Origin: Streptomyces sp. CCM_MD2014
GTDB lineage: Bacteria > Actinomycetota > Actinomycetes > Streptomycetales > Streptomycetaceae
Direction of reading: 5' to 3'
DNA length: 64,000 nucleotides
Assembly (NCBI RefSeq): GCF_000772045.1
Contig: NZ_CP009754.1
Coordinates: 5,208,001 to 5,272,000, forward strand
The position numbers were made by a program, and so were the translations under genes. Positions 36,503 to 45,818 of this stretch are shown in pieces. The notes under the pieces were generated by a model, which saw only the letters and a list, made by a program, of their open reading frames with translations, did no database searches and had not been told where the DNA came from. The number at the start of each line of letters is the position of its first letter. Position 1 is the first letter of the stretch.

Positions 36503-36639
36503 ACCCTCGGGCCCTCGGGCCGGGTGACCCGTACGGCGGACGGGTTCTCAGATTCGTCTCAGCTTCCCCCGTTACAGTGCGGCGCCTGACACACCCTTCA
36601 GACGCAACGCACGGGCAGGAACGGGACAGGAGGCAGGAC

Positions 36640-37227
36640 GTGGCGCGCGGAGGACAGGTGGGGCTGGCTCGGGTCGCCGTCGTCGTACGGGCGGGCGCCG
36701 CACCACTGTGGTGGCTGGGCGTTTTCGCGGCGGGCATCGGGGTCCTGGTGCCGGGACTCACCGGACGCCGGATCGGAGTGACGGCCGGGGCCGCGCTCTT
36801 CATCGTCGCCGCGGCCGTCGTGGCGTTCGTCCGCCGACGGCGCTACACCGCCCTGGCCGGTTCGGCCGCCCGCGCGGGCAAGCACGACGTGCTCCAGGAC
36901 CGCGGGGTCACCGTGCGCAACTGGCGCCGGGGCCACCGCTGGTGGCTGCTCCTCGCCTTCCTCGCCGCCCTCGGCAGCGCCTTCGCCGTTCCCGCCGCGG
37001 GCGGACTGCTGCTGGCCGGCTGCGGGGCCGGGCTGTGGCTCAAGTCCGCCTGGATCGGGCGCCGCGAGCAGTCCCGGGACGCCCTGCTCTGGGTCCGGGT
37101 GGACTGGCTCGCCGGCAACACCGGCCGCCCGGCGGGCAAGGCGGTCAAGGGCTACCGCAGCACGGGCATCGCGGCGGGCGACGCGGCACCGGGCGGCGCG
37201 AGGCGGAAGGCGGCGGCGCTGGTCTGA
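36640..37227 (+). CDS. Small integral membrane protein, unknown function
   Basis: 195 aa. GTG start behind AGGAGG. Hydrophobic segments: PLWWLGVFAAGIGVLVPGL, VTAAGAALF-type second helix (GVTAGAALFIVAAAVVAFV) and WWLLLAFLAALGSAFAVPAA with GGLLLAGCGAGLWL, giving about four helices and a cytoplasmic basic C-terminus with WVRVDWLAG. I do not recognise the family. Followed by a strong terminator. Confidence 0.65.
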   Translation: MARGGQVGLARVAVVVRAGAAPLWWLGVFAAGIGVLVPGLTGRRIGVTAGAALFIVAAAVVAFVRRRRYTALAGSAARAGKHDVLQDRGVTVRNWRRGHRWWLLLAFLAALGSAFAVPAAGGLLLAGCGAGLWLKSAWIGRREQSRDALLWVRVDWLAGNTGRPAGKAVKGYRSTGIAAGDAAPGGARRKAAALV

Positions 37228-37235
37228 CCCGGAGG

Positions 37236-37266
37236 TGGTGGGCGGCGCGCAGCGCCCCGCCCACCA
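37236..37266. terminator. Hairpin between membrane protein and decarboxylase genes
   Basis: GGTGGGCGG with CCGCCCACC, extended by a GCGC/GCGC inner pairing. Lies between convergent genes. Confidence 0.7.
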
Positions 37267-37334
37267 GGGCCGCGGGACTGTGACGTGGTGCGGCTCCGCC
37301 GCGTGGCCGCGACCAGCCACGACGCACGCGCGCG

Positions 37335-38726
37335 TTACGAACCGGCCGCACCCCCGGGACGGAGATCCCCGGTCAAAGAGCCGGCGTACTCCCCTCCCGC
37401 CTCGGCCACGATCTCCTCGACCGTCTGCGCCCTGCGCACCGGGGCGAAGGCCACGTCCCCGTCCCCGCCCCCGGCGAACCCGTACACCGCGGGCCGCGCC
37501 AGCGAGTTGTACGCGTAGTGGTGCGCGAAGTAGTACGCCCCGGTGTCCAGCGCCGCCGCGTAGTCCCCCTGTTCGAGCAGCGGCATCGCCCGGCCCACGG
37601 CCAGCAGGTCGCCCGCGAAGCACGCCGGGCCGGCCACGTCCTGCACCACGTCGGGCCCCGCCTTCGGCAGCCCCTTGCCGTCGTACGCGGCGATCCGCAG
37701 CGGCCACGACCCCGGCGCGTACACCGTCCGCGTCGCGACCTGCACGCCCGCGTGCGTCACCGCGACCGGTCGCCCCCCGGCGCTCTTGGCGTACTCCACG
37801 CGCGCCACGACCGTGCCGTGCTTGGCCAGCAGTGACCGCCCGAACTCGGTGACCAGTCCGTACCGCCCGTCGAACAGCCCCGGCACCGCCTCGCTCAGCA
37901 CGCGCGCGTACTCGGCGTACGTCGGTGTGGTCTCCTCCGACGCGAAGTTCACCGGGAGACCGCCGCCGATGTCGAGCGTGTCGACCTGTCTGCGGCCCGC
38001 CCGCCCGTTGATCTCCTCGGCGAGTGCGTAGGTCTGCCGCACCCCCTCGGCCATCAGGGCCAGCGGGATGCCCTGGGACCCGGTGTGGGCGTGCAGCCGG
38101 GTCAGCCACGGCCGGTCCAGATACGCCCGCACCACCCACTCACGGGCACCCTCGTCGCGCAGGGCCACCCCGAACTTCGAGGTCGCCGTCGCCGTCGAGA
38201 GCGCCTCGATGGAGCCCCCGCCGACCTGGGGATTGACCCGGATGCCGAGCGGGGACGCGCTCGTCCCCCGGGACACCAGGCCGTCGAGCCGCTCCAGCTC
38301 CTGCGGGTTGTCCGCGTTGACGGCGATGCCCAGCGACAGGGCCTCGCGCAGCTCGTCCGGCGTCTTGGCGGGCGAGTCCAGCACCGTCCGCTCCGCCGGC
38401 ACCCCCGCCGCCCGCGCCAGGGCCAGCTCGCCCGGGCTCGCGACCTCGGCTCCGATGCCCGCCTCGTGCAGCAGCCGCAGGACCGGGACCAGCGGGGACG
38501 CCTTCACCGCGAAGGCGTGCAGCACGGGTGTCCCCGGTGCCGTCACCGCGTCGAACGCCGACCGCAGGGCCGCGGCCGACTCCCGTATCCCCGCGACGTC
38601 CAGCAGTCCGACGATGGGTGCGTCGGGCCCCAGCAGTCCCTGCTCCACGGCCGCCCGCACGGCCTGGTCCCGCCGCACCGCCCGCTCCGCGCCGGTGTCA
38701 CCGCTCATGTCCGTGCCGTTGCTCAC
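37335..38726 (-). CDS. PLP-dependent fold type III decarboxylase (ornithine/DAP/arginine family)
   Basis: 463 aa from the GTG at 38726, chosen because GGAGG lies 6 nt upstream; an ATG at 38738 is the alternative. PLP lysine K75 in HAFAVKASPLVPVLRLL, HTGSQG in the barrel, the glycine-rich GGGLPVNF, and the C-terminal Cys and Asp of the family as GPACFAGDLLA, plus YAYNSLARP. The enzyme should decarboxylate a basic amino acid, but which one is not clear. Divergent from hutU with the hut operator in between, so coregulation is possible. Confidence 0.85.
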   Translation of the reverse strand: MSNGTDMSGDTGAERAVRRDQAVRAAVEQGLLGPDAPIVGLLDVAGIRESAAALRSAFDAVTAPGTPVLHAFAVKASPLVPVLRLLHEAGIGAEVASPGELALARAAGVPAERTVLDSPAKTPDELREALSLGIAVNADNPQELERLDGLVSRGTSASPLGIRVNPQVGGGSIEALSTATATSKFGVALRDEGAREWVVRAYLDRPWLTRLHAHTGSQGIPLALMAEGVRQTYALAEEINGRAGRRQVDTLDIGGGLPVNFASEETTPTYAEYARVLSEAVPGLFDGRYGLVTEFGRSLLAKHGTVVARVEYAKSAGGRPVAVTHAGVQVATRTVYAPGSWPLRIAAYDGKGLPKAGPDVVQDVAGPACFAGDLLAVGRAMPLLEQGDYAAALDTGAYYFAHHYAYNSLARPAVYGFAGGGDGDVAFAPVRRAQTVEEIVAEAGGEYAGSLTGDLRPGGAAGS

Positions 38727-38806
38727 GCCAGCCTCCATACCGTCGCCGCCTGCCCAGACGCGTCCCTTCCCACACTCGCACGCGCGCCGCGCGGGGCACG
38801 ACCCTG

Positions 38807-38842
38807 TTGACTAGTTCTATTCACGAGGCGAAGATGTGAATA
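38807..38842 (+). promoter_or_regulatory. hut operator and promoter region
   Basis: TTGACT (38807-38812) is followed by the perfect inverted repeat TATTCAC-N11-GTGAATA (38818-38842), 43 bp before hutU. The repeat would sit between -35 and the start point, as expected for a repressor site. Confidence 0.6.
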
Positions 38843-38885
38843 TCCGCAGCAACATCCGCCGGGACGAACCCCCAGGAGGCAGACC

Positions 38886-40586
38886 ATGTCCGGACCCCGC
38901 CCTGTCCGCGCGCCACGCGGGACGACGCCGAGTGCCCTGGGCTGGCAGCAGGAGGCCGCCCTGCGGATGCTGCAGAACAACCTCGACCCCGAGGTCGCCG
39001 AGCACCCCGACAAGCTCGTCGTCTACGGCGGCACCGGGAAGGCGGCCCGTGACTGGCGCTCCTTCGACGCGATGGTCCGCACCCTCGAGACCCTCAAGCA
39101 GGACGAGACGATGCTCGTCCAGTCCGGCCGCCCGGTCGGCGTCATGCAGACCCACGAGTGGGCCCCGCGCGTGCTCATCGCCAACTCCAACCTGGTCGGC
39201 GACTGGGCCAACTGGGAGGAGTTCCGCCGCCTGGAGGCCCTCGGCCTGACCATGTACGGGCAGATGACGGCCGGCTCCTGGATCTACATCGGCACCCAGG
39301 GCATCCTCCAGGGCACCTACGAGACCTTCGCCGCCGTCGCCGCGAAGAAGTTCGGCGGCACCCTCGCCGGGACCATCACCCTCACCGCCGGACTCGGCGG
39401 CATGGGCGGCGCCCAGCCGCTCGCCGTCACGATGAACGACGGCGTCGCCATCTGCGTCGACTGCGACCCGCGCGCCATCGACCGCCGCATCGAGCACCGC
39501 TACCTCGACGTGAAGGCCGACTCGCTCGACCACGCCCTCCAGCTGGCCACCGAGGCCCGGGACCGGCGCAAGCCGCTGTCCGTCGGCGTCCTCGGCAACG
39601 CCGCCGAGCTGGTCCCGCAGCTCCTCGCCATGGGCGCCCCGATCGACATCGTCACCGACCAGACCTCGGCCCACGACCCGCTGGCCTACCTGCCCACCGG
39701 CATCGCCTTCGAGGACATGGCCGACGCCGCCGCCAAGGACCCGGCGGGCTTCACCACCCGGGCCCGCGAGTCCATGGCCCGGCACGTCGAGGCCATGGTC
39801 GGCTTCCAGGACGCTGGCGCCGAGGTCTTCGACTACGGCAACTCCATCCGCGGCGAGGCCCAGCTCGCCGGGTACGACCGGGCGTTCGCCTTTCCCGGCT
39901 TCGTACCGGCGTACATCCGCCCGCTCTTCTGCGAGGGCAAGGGCCCCTTCCGCTGGGCCGCCCTGTCCGGCGACCCGGCCGACATCGCCAAGACCGACAA
40001 GGCGATCCTCGACCTGTTCCCGGAGAACGAGTCGCTGGCCCGCTGGATCAAGATGGCGGGGGAGCGGGTGCACTTCCAGGGCCTGCCCGCCCGCATCTGC
40101 TGGCTCGGCTACGGCGAGCGCGACAAGGCCGGCGAGCGGTTCAACGACATGGTCGCGAGCGGCGAGCTGGCCGCCCCGATCGTCATCGGCCGCGACCACC
40201 TCGACTGCGGCTCCGTCGCCTCCCCGTACCGCGAGACCGAGGCCATGCTCGACGGCTCCGACGCCATCGCCGACTGGCCGCTGCTCAACGCCATGGTCAA
40301 CGTGGCCTCCGGCGCCTCCTGGGTCTCCCTCCACCACGGCGGCGGCGTCGGCATGGGCCGCTCCATCCACGCCGGCCAGGTCACCGTCGCCGACGGCACC
40401 CCGCTCGCCGGGGAGAAGATCCGCCGGGTGCTCACCAACGACCCCGGCATGGGCGTCATCCGGCACGTCGACGCCGGGTACGACATCGCCGAGTCCGTCG
40501 CCGGGGAGCGGGGCGTGCGGGTGCCGATGCGCGAGGGCGACGAGGCCGCCGCGGGTGACGCGACGCGCGAGGGTGACGGCGCGTGA
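38886..40586 (+). CDS. hutU: Urocanate hydratase
   Basis: 566 aa. Second step of histidine degradation: urocanate to 4-imidazolone-5-propionate, using NAD+ bound as prosthetic group. Signatures: KLVVYGGTGKAARDW, YIGTQGILQGTYETF, TLTAGLGGMGGAQPLAVTM (NAD loop), and HHGGGVGMGRSIHAGQV, and the Cys in FCEGKGPFRWAALSG as in the family. It carries a 15-residue acidic tail with two REGD copies. AGGAGG precedes the ATG. Next gene overlaps by GTGA, so the hut genes form one operon. No hutH (histidase) in the window. Confidence 0.97.
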   Translation: MSGPRPVRAPRGTTPSALGWQQEAALRMLQNNLDPEVAEHPDKLVVYGGTGKAARDWRSFDAMVRTLETLKQDETMLVQSGRPVGVMQTHEWAPRVLIANSNLVGDWANWEEFRRLEALGLTMYGQMTAGSWIYIGTQGILQGTYETFAAVAAKKFGGTLAGTITLTAGLGGMGGAQPLAVTMNDGVAICVDCDPRAIDRRIEHRYLDVKADSLDHALQLATEARDRRKPLSVGVLGNAAELVPQLLAMGAPIDIVTDQTSAHDPLAYLPTGIAFEDMADAAAKDPAGFTTRARESMARHVEAMVGFQDAGAEVFDYGNSIRGEAQLAGYDRAFAFPGFVPAYIRPLFCEGKGPFRWAALSGDPADIAKTDKAILDLFPENESLARWIKMAGERVHFQGLPARICWLGYGERDKAGERFNDMVASGELAAPIVIGRDHLDCGSVASPYRETEAMLDGSDAIADWPLLNAMVNVASGASWVSLHHGGGVGMGRSIHAGQVTVADGTPLAGEKIRRVLTNDPGMGVIRHVDAGYDIAESVAGERGVRVPMREGDEAAAGDATREGDGA

Positions 40587-41800
40587 GCTTCCACAGCATG
40601 TGGGCGGAGCTGCTGCCGGTCGGCCGCAGCTCCGCCTCCGGCGGCTACCGCCGCTACGCCTGGACCGGAGCCGACGCCGACTGCCGGGCCTGGTTCCGGG
40701 AGCAGGCCGAGGCACGCGGGCTCGCCCACGAGACCGACCGCAACGGCAACCAGTGGGCCTGGCTCGGCGACCCGGCCGCCGGGAACGCCGTCGTCACCGG
40801 GTCCCACCTGGACTCCGTGCCCGACGGCGGCGCCTTCGACGGCCCCCTCGGGGTGGTGTCCGCCTTCGCCGCCCTGGACGAACTGCGCGGGAGGGGAGCG
40901 CGGTTCACCAGGCCGCTGGGCATCGTCAACTTCGGCGACGAGGAGGGCGCCCGCTTCGGCCTCGCCTGCGTCGGCTCCCGGCTCACCGCCGGCGCCCTCA
41001 CCGTCGAGCAGGCGCACCGTCTCACCGACGGCGACGGCGTCACCCTCCCGCGGGCCATGGAGGCCGCCGGGTACGACCCGGACACCCTCGGCCCCGACCC
41101 CGAACGGCTCGCCCGCATCGGCGCCTTCGTCGAACTCCACGTCGAGCAGGGCCGTGCCCTCGACCTGTCCGGCGACCGCATCGGCATCGCCTCCGCCATC
41201 TGGCCGCACGGACGCTGGCGGTTCGACTTCCGCGGCGAGGCCAACCACGCCGGCACCACCCGTCTCGCCGACCGGCACGACCCCATGCTGTCGTACGCCG
41301 AGACCGTCCTCGCCGCCCGCCGCGAGGCCGAACTGGCCGGTGCGGTGGCCACCTTCGGCAAGATCGGCGTCGAGCCCAACGGCGTCAACGCCATCCCCTC
41401 CCTGGTGCGCGGCTGGCTCGACTCCCGCGCCGCCGACCAGACGAGCCTGGACACCGTCGTCACCGGCATCGAGAAGGCCGCCCGCGAGCACGCCGCCGCC
41501 CAGGGCGTGGACCTCGACGTCGTGCGCGAGTCCTTCACGCCCGTCGTCGAGTTCGACCACGCCCTGCGCGACGAACTCGCCCGCATCCTGGGCACCCGTA
41601 CGGATCTGAGGGTCCCCGTCCTCGGCACCGGCGCCGGACACGACGCCGGAATCCTCTCCGACCGCATCCCGACCGCCATGCTGTTCGTACGCAACCCCAC
41701 CGGCGTCTCGCACTCCCCGGCCGAGTACGCCGCGGAGGACGACTGCGTGGCCGGGGTGACCGCACTCGCCGACGTACTGGAAGGGCTGGCCTGCACGTGA
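40583..41800 (+). CDS. M20-family amidohydrolase, candidate N-formylglutamate hydrolase
   Basis: 405 aa. Hydantoinase/carbamoylase-type metallopeptidase: metal ligands in TGSHLDSVPDGGAFDGPLGV, the catalytic Glu pair in FGDEEGARFG, ELHVEQGRALD, the dimer domain GEANHAGTTRLADRHDPM, and the distal HxxGHDAG and SHSPAEYA. Database tools would call it allantoate amidohydrolase. Its position, overlapped between hutU and hutF, makes removal of the formyl group from N-formylglutamate the natural role in the pathway, since no HutG-type gene is present; that is inference. Confidence 0.85.
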   Translation: MSFHSMWAELLPVGRSSASGGYRRYAWTGADADCRAWFREQAEARGLAHETDRNGNQWAWLGDPAAGNAVVTGSHLDSVPDGGAFDGPLGVVSAFAALDELRGRGARFTRPLGIVNFGDEEGARFGLACVGSRLTAGALTVEQAHRLTDGDGVTLPRAMEAAGYDPDTLGPDPERLARIGAFVELHVEQGRALDLSGDRIGIASAIWPHGRWRFDFRGEANHAGTTRLADRHDPMLSYAETVLAARREAELAGAVATFGKIGVEPNGVNAIPSLVRGWLDSRAADQTSLDTVVTGIEKAAREHAAAQGVDLDVVRESFTPVVEFDHALRDELARILGTRTDLRVPVLGTGAGHDAGILSDRIPTAMLFVRNPTGVSHSPAEYAAEDDCVAGVTALADVLEGLACT

Positions 41801-43206
41801 CCTCCACCGAGCGCCCCCGCACGTACTGGCTGGAGCACGCCTGGCTCGGCACCCACGTCGAGCCGGGCGTCGCCGTGGACGTCCAGGGCGGCCGCATCAC
41901 CGCCGTCCACCAGGGCGTCCGCACGCCGCCGCCCGGCGCCGAGATCCTGCGCGGACTGACCCTGCCGGGGCTGGCGAACGCCCACTCGCACGCCTTCCAC
42001 CGCGCCCTGCGCGGCACCGTCCAGGCCGGCTCGGGCACCGGAACGCCCCCGCGACTGCGGGGAACGAACGGTGGAGACGGCGAGCGGGCGCCGGATTCGT
42101 TCTGGGCCTGGCGCAACGTCATGTACGCGGTTGCCGACAAGCTCACCCCGGACAGCTACTTTTCGCTCGCGCGCGCGACCTATGCAGAGATGGCCCTGGC
42201 CGGCATCACCACCGTCGGCGAGTTCCACTACGTGCACCACGCGCCCGGGGGCACCCCCTACGCCGACCCCAACGCGATGGGCGAGGCCCTGATCGAGGCC
42301 GCCGCCGAAGCCGGTGTCCGCATCACCCTCCTCGACACCTGCTACCTGTCCTCCGGCTTCGGCGAACCCCCCAACACCCACCAGCAGCGCTTCTCCGACG
42401 GCACGGCGGAGTCCTGGGCCGAACGCTGTTCAGTTCTCAAGGAACGGGATCACGCACGGATCGGGGCCGCGATCCACTCCGTACGGGCCGTGCCCGCGGA
42501 CCAGTTGGCGACCGTGGCGCGGTGGGCCGAGGAACGGCGGGCCCCGCTGCACGTGCACCTGTCCGAGCAGACCGCCGAGAACGACGCCTGCCGGCAGGCC
42601 CACGGCTGCACGCCCACCCGGCTCCTCGCCGACCACGGTGTGCTGGGCCCCCGCACCACCGGCGTCCACAACACCCACCTCACCGACGAGGACGTCGCGC
42701 TGCTCGGCGGCAGCCGCACCGGCACCTGCATGTGTCCCACCACGGAACGGGACCTGGCCGACGGCATCGGCCCCGCGGCCGCGCTCCAGCGGGCGGGCTC
42801 CCCGCTCTCCCTCGGCTCCGACAGCCACGCCGTGATCGACCTGCTGGAAGAGGCGCGCGCCATGGAGCTGAACGAGCGTCTGCGCACCCGCGCCCGCGGC
42901 CACTGGACCGCCGCGGCCCTGCTGCGTGCCGCCACCGCCGACGGCCACGCCGCCCTCGGCTGGGACGACACCGGCCGCATCGAGGCCGGAGCCCGCGCCG
43001 ACCTCGCGACCATCGCGCTGGACTCGGTCAGGACGGCGGGGCCACTGCCCGGACTCGGCGCCGAGACGGCCGTATTCGCCGCGACGGCAGCGGACGTGCG
43101 GCACACGATCGTGGGCGGGCGGCACGTCGTGCGCGACGGGGCGCACGCCCTCGTACCCGACGTGCCGCAGGCCCTCGCGCGGGCCGTCGAAGCCCTGCAC
43201 GCCTGA
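41797..43206 (+). CDS. hutF: Formimidoylglutamate deiminase (HutF)
   Basis: 469 aa. Zinc amidohydrolase converting N-formimino-L-glutamate to N-formyl-L-glutamate. Metal ligands in NAHSHAFHRALRG, HVHLSEQTAEND and SDSHA. GTG start overlaps the M20 stop. Between RGTVQAG and SFWAWR is an extra stretch of about 20 Gly/Arg/Asp-rich residues (roughly residues 72-95) that HutF proteins usually lack. The pathway role is supported by hutU upstream and hutI downstream. Relies on knowledge of the five-step hut pathway variant. Confidence 0.9.
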   Translation: MTSTERPRTYWLEHAWLGTHVEPGVAVDVQGGRITAVHQGVRTPPPGAEILRGLTLPGLANAHSHAFHRALRGTVQAGSGTGTPPRLRGTNGGDGERAPDSFWAWRNVMYAVADKLTPDSYFSLARATYAEMALAGITTVGEFHYVHHAPGGTPYADPNAMGEALIEAAAEAGVRITLLDTCYLSSGFGEPPNTHQQRFSDGTAESWAERCSVLKERDHARIGAAIHSVRAVPADQLATVARWAEERRAPLHVHLSEQTAENDACRQAHGCTPTRLLADHGVLGPRTTGVHNTHLTDEDVALLGGSRTGTCMCPTTERDLADGIGPAAALQRAGSPLSLGSDSHAVIDLLEEARAMELNERLRTRARGHWTAAALLRAATADGHAALGWDDTGRIEAGARADLATIALDSVRTAGPLPGLGAETAVFAATAADVRHTIVGGRHVVRDGAHALVPDVPQALARAVEALHA

Positions 43207-43274
43207 CCACCGGCGCCCGCCCGCGGCCCGGCCCACGCCCCCGCCCCCGCCCCCACGAGGACACCAGGGACCCC

Positions 43275-44450
43275 ATGAGCAGCAGCACCGTCATCACCAA
43301 CATCGCCGCACTCGTCACCAACGACCCCTCCCTCGGCGACCACTCCCCGCTCGGTCTGGTCCGGGACGCGGCCGTCGTCATCGAGGGCGACCGGGTCGCG
43401 TGGACCGGTGAATCAAGCAAAGCACCCGCCACTGACAATCGGGTCGACGCCGAGGGCCGGGCCGTCCTCCCCGGCTTCGTGGACTCCCACTCCCACCTCC
43501 TCTTCGCGGGCGACCGCACCGAGGAGTTCAACGCCCGCATGTCCGGCCGCCCCTACAGCGCGGGCGGCATCCGCACCACCGTCGCCGCCACCCGCGCCGC
43601 GAGCGACGCGGAGCTGGAGGCGTCCCTCACCCGCTACCTCGCCGAGGCCCTGCGGCAGGGCACGACCACCTTCGAGACCAAGTCCGGCTACGGCCTGACC
43701 ACCGCCGACGAGTCCCGCGCCCTGCGCGTCGCCGCCCGCCACACCGACGAGGTCACCTTCCTCGGCGCCCACATCGTCGCCCCGGAACTCGCCGACGACC
43801 CCGCCGCCTACGTCGACCTGGTCACCGGCGAGATGCTCGACGCCTGTGCGCCGCACGCCCGCTGGATCGACGTGTTCTGCGAGAACGGCGCCTTCGACGG
43901 CGACCAGGCCCGCGCGATCCTCACCGCGGGCAAGGCCAAGGGCCTGCACCCCCGCATCCACGCCAACCAGCTCTCCTACGGCCCCGGCGTCCAGCTCGCC
44001 GTCGAACTCGACGCGGCCAGCGCCGACCACTGCACCCACCTCACCGACGCCGACGTGGACGCCCTCGCGGGAAGCCGTACGGTCGCCACCCTGCTCCCCG
44101 GCGCCGAGTTCTCCACCCGCGCCCGGTGGCCGGACGCCAGGCGCCTGATCGACGCCGGTGCCACGGTCGCCCTCTCCACCGACTGCAACCCCGGCTCGTC
44201 CTTCACGTCCTCCGTGCCCTTCTGCATCGCGCTCGCGGTACGGGACATGGGCATGACGCCGGACGAGGCGGTCTGGTCGGCCACCGCCGGGGGCGCCGCC
44301 GCCCTGCGCCGCGACGACGTCGGACGTCTCGTCCCGGGCGCGTACGCCGACCTCACGCTCCTGGACGCCCCGAGCCACGTCCACCTGGCCTACCGGCCGG
44401 GGGTGCCGCTGGTCGCCGGGGTGTGGCGGCGGGGCGTGCGTAAGGTGTGA
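43275..44450 (+). CDS. hutI: Imidazolonepropionase
   Basis: 391 aa. Hydrolyses 4-imidazolone-5-propionate to formiminoglutamate. Metal-binding FVDSHSHLLFAGDR, substrate region HPRIHANQLSYGPGVQLA, and STDCNPGSSFTSSV near the end (metal Asp). RBS GAGGACACCAGGGA precedes the ATG. Third enzyme of the histidine degradation operon although encoded last. Complete. Confidence 0.95.
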   Translation: MSSSTVITNIAALVTNDPSLGDHSPLGLVRDAAVVIEGDRVAWTGESSKAPATDNRVDAEGRAVLPGFVDSHSHLLFAGDRTEEFNARMSGRPYSAGGIRTTVAATRAASDAELEASLTRYLAEALRQGTTTFETKSGYGLTTADESRALRVAARHTDEVTFLGAHIVAPELADDPAAYVDLVTGEMLDACAPHARWIDVFCENGAFDGDQARAILTAGKAKGLHPRIHANQLSYGPGVQLAVELDAASADHCTHLTDADVDALAGSRTVATLLPGAEFSTRARWPDARRLIDAGATVALSTDCNPGSSFTSSVPFCIALAVRDMGMTPDEAVWSATAGGAAALRRDDVGRLVPGAYADLTLLDAPSHVHLAYRPGVPLVAGVWRRGVRKV

Positions 44451-44486
44451 GCGTACGAGCGCCGGCGGGAGCGGGGGACGGGGCGG

Positions 44487-44819
44487 ATGGCGAGGCACTG
44501 GCGGGCATGGGGAGCGCCGTTCGTGGTGAACCTGCTGCTCGGCGTTCCGGCGGTGGTGCCGATCTGGCTCGTCTGGTACCTGCTGGCGAACGGGCCGCTG
44601 GCCGAGTTCGGAGGGCCCATGCGCAACCCGACGGAGAACGACGGCCTGCTGCCCATGCTGGTGGTCATCGGCCCGGTGGTCGTGCTGTTCGGGCTGATCT
44701 GGTGGCTGGCCAACCAACCCCTGCGGCGCAGGACCGCCCTCGCCCCGCGCTCGTTCTGGCTGCTGTGCGTCCTGGTGCCGTTCCTGCCGACGGCCGTGCT
44801 GATCGCCAACTCCCCGTGA
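44487..44819 (+). CDS. Small three-helix membrane protein
   Basis: 110 aa. Three hydrophobic helices: PFVVNLLLGVPAVVPIWLVWY, LPMLVVIGPVVVLFGLIWWLA and FWLLCVLVPFLPTAVLIA. 36 bp after hutI, so it may be cotranscribed with the hut genes, though nothing shows a transport role. Family not recognised. A hairpin follows at 44839-44868. Confidence 0.65.
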   Translation: MARHWRAWGAPFVVNLLLGVPAVVPIWLVWYLLANGPLAEFGGPMRNPTENDGLLPMLVVIGPVVVLFGLIWWLANQPLRRRTALAPRSFWLLCVLVPFLPTAVLIANSP

Positions 44820-44838
44820 GGGGCGGCGGCAGCCCGAA

Positions 44839-44868
44839 GGGGGGCGGCCCGGTCTCGGACCGCCCCCC
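44839..44868. terminator. Terminator between the hut-linked membrane protein and sigma factor gene
   Basis: GGGGGGCGG / CCGCCCCCC, 9-bp perfect stem, between convergent genes. Confidence 0.75.
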
Positions 44869-44903
44869 TGGAGGGCAAGCGACACCCGGTCAGGGTCCGA
44901 GGA

Positions 44904-45818
44904 CTACTCCTCGACCGTGAGCCCCTTGCGCAGCCGTACGAGGGTCCGCGACAGCAGACGTGAGACGTGCATCTGCGAGATGCCCAGTTCCTCGCCGATC
45001 TCCGACTGGGTCATGCCCGCGACGAAACGGAGGGAGAGGATCTTCCGGTCGCGCGAGGGCAGCTCGGCGATCAGCGGCTTCAGCGACTCGACGTACTCGA
45101 TGCCCTCGAGCCCGTGGTCCTCGTAACCGATGCGGTCGGCGAGCGCGCCCTCCGCGTCGTCCTCCTCCGGCTGGGCGTCCAGCGAGGAGGCGGTGTAGGC
45201 GTTGGACGCCGCCATGCCCTCGACGACCTCGTCCTTGGACAGGCCGAGGTGCTCGGCCAGCTCGGTCACCGTGGGGGCGCGGTCGAGGCGCTGGGCCAGC
45301 TCGTCGCCGGCCTTCGCCAGGTCGAGCCGCAGCTCCTGGAGGCGGCGCGGGACGCGCACGGACCACGAGGTGTCGCGGAAGAAGCGCTTGATCTCGCCGA
45401 TGATGGTCGGCATCGCGAACGTGGGGAACTCCACACCGCGCGACAGTTCGAAGCGGTCGATCGCCTTGATCAGGCCGATGGTGCCGACCTGGATGATGTC
45501 CTCCATCGGCTCGCTGCGCGAGCGGAAGCGGGAGGCGGCGAACTTGACCAGCGCGAGGTTCAGCTCCACGAGCGTGTTGCGTACGTACGCGTACTCATGG
45601 GTGCCTTCCTCCAGCGACTCCAGCCGCTCGAAGAGGGTCTTGGACAGGGCCCTGGCGTCCGCCGGAGCGACCTCGTCGTAGGCGGGGATGTCCGGAAGCC
45701 CGGCGAGGGCGTCGTCGTGGTCGACGACGGCGTCGTGGTGCTCGATGGGATCCAGATGTTCCGGAGGGAGTGTCGACGTCGCTTGGTGGGTACGCGATCC
45801 GTCGAGCCGGGGTGACAT
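44904..45818 (-). CDS. sigI: SigB/SigF-family alternative sigma factor (SigI-like)
   Basis: 304 aa from the ATG at 45818, which has GGAGG 6 nt upstream inside the codons of longer candidates (ATGs at 45830 and 45842). Sigma region 2 (VKFAASRFRSRSEPMEDIIQ, GTIGLIKAIDRFELSRGVEF), region 3 (HLGLSKDEVVEGMA) and region 4 HTH (MTQSEIGEELGISQMHVSRL). Acts on stress or development genes with a GTTT...GGGTA type promoter. It is divergent from the anti-anti-sigma and anti-sigma genes at 46071 and 46649. The name SigI is by my memory of the S. coelicolor synteny and is uncertain. Confidence 0.88.
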   Translation of the reverse strand: MSPRLDGSRTHQATSTLPPEHLDPIEHHDAVVDHDDALAGLPDIPAYDEVAPADARALSKTLFERLESLEEGTHEYAYVRNTLVELNLALVKFAASRFRSRSEPMEDIIQVGTIGLIKAIDRFELSRGVEFPTFAMPTIIGEIKRFFRDTSWSVRVPRRLQELRLDLAKAGDELAQRLDRAPTVTELAEHLGLSKDEVVEGMAASNAYTASSLDAQPEEDDAEGALADRIGYEDHGLEGIEYVESLKPLIAELPSRDRKILSLRFVAGMTQSEIGEELGISQMHVSRLLSRTLVRLRKGLTVEE

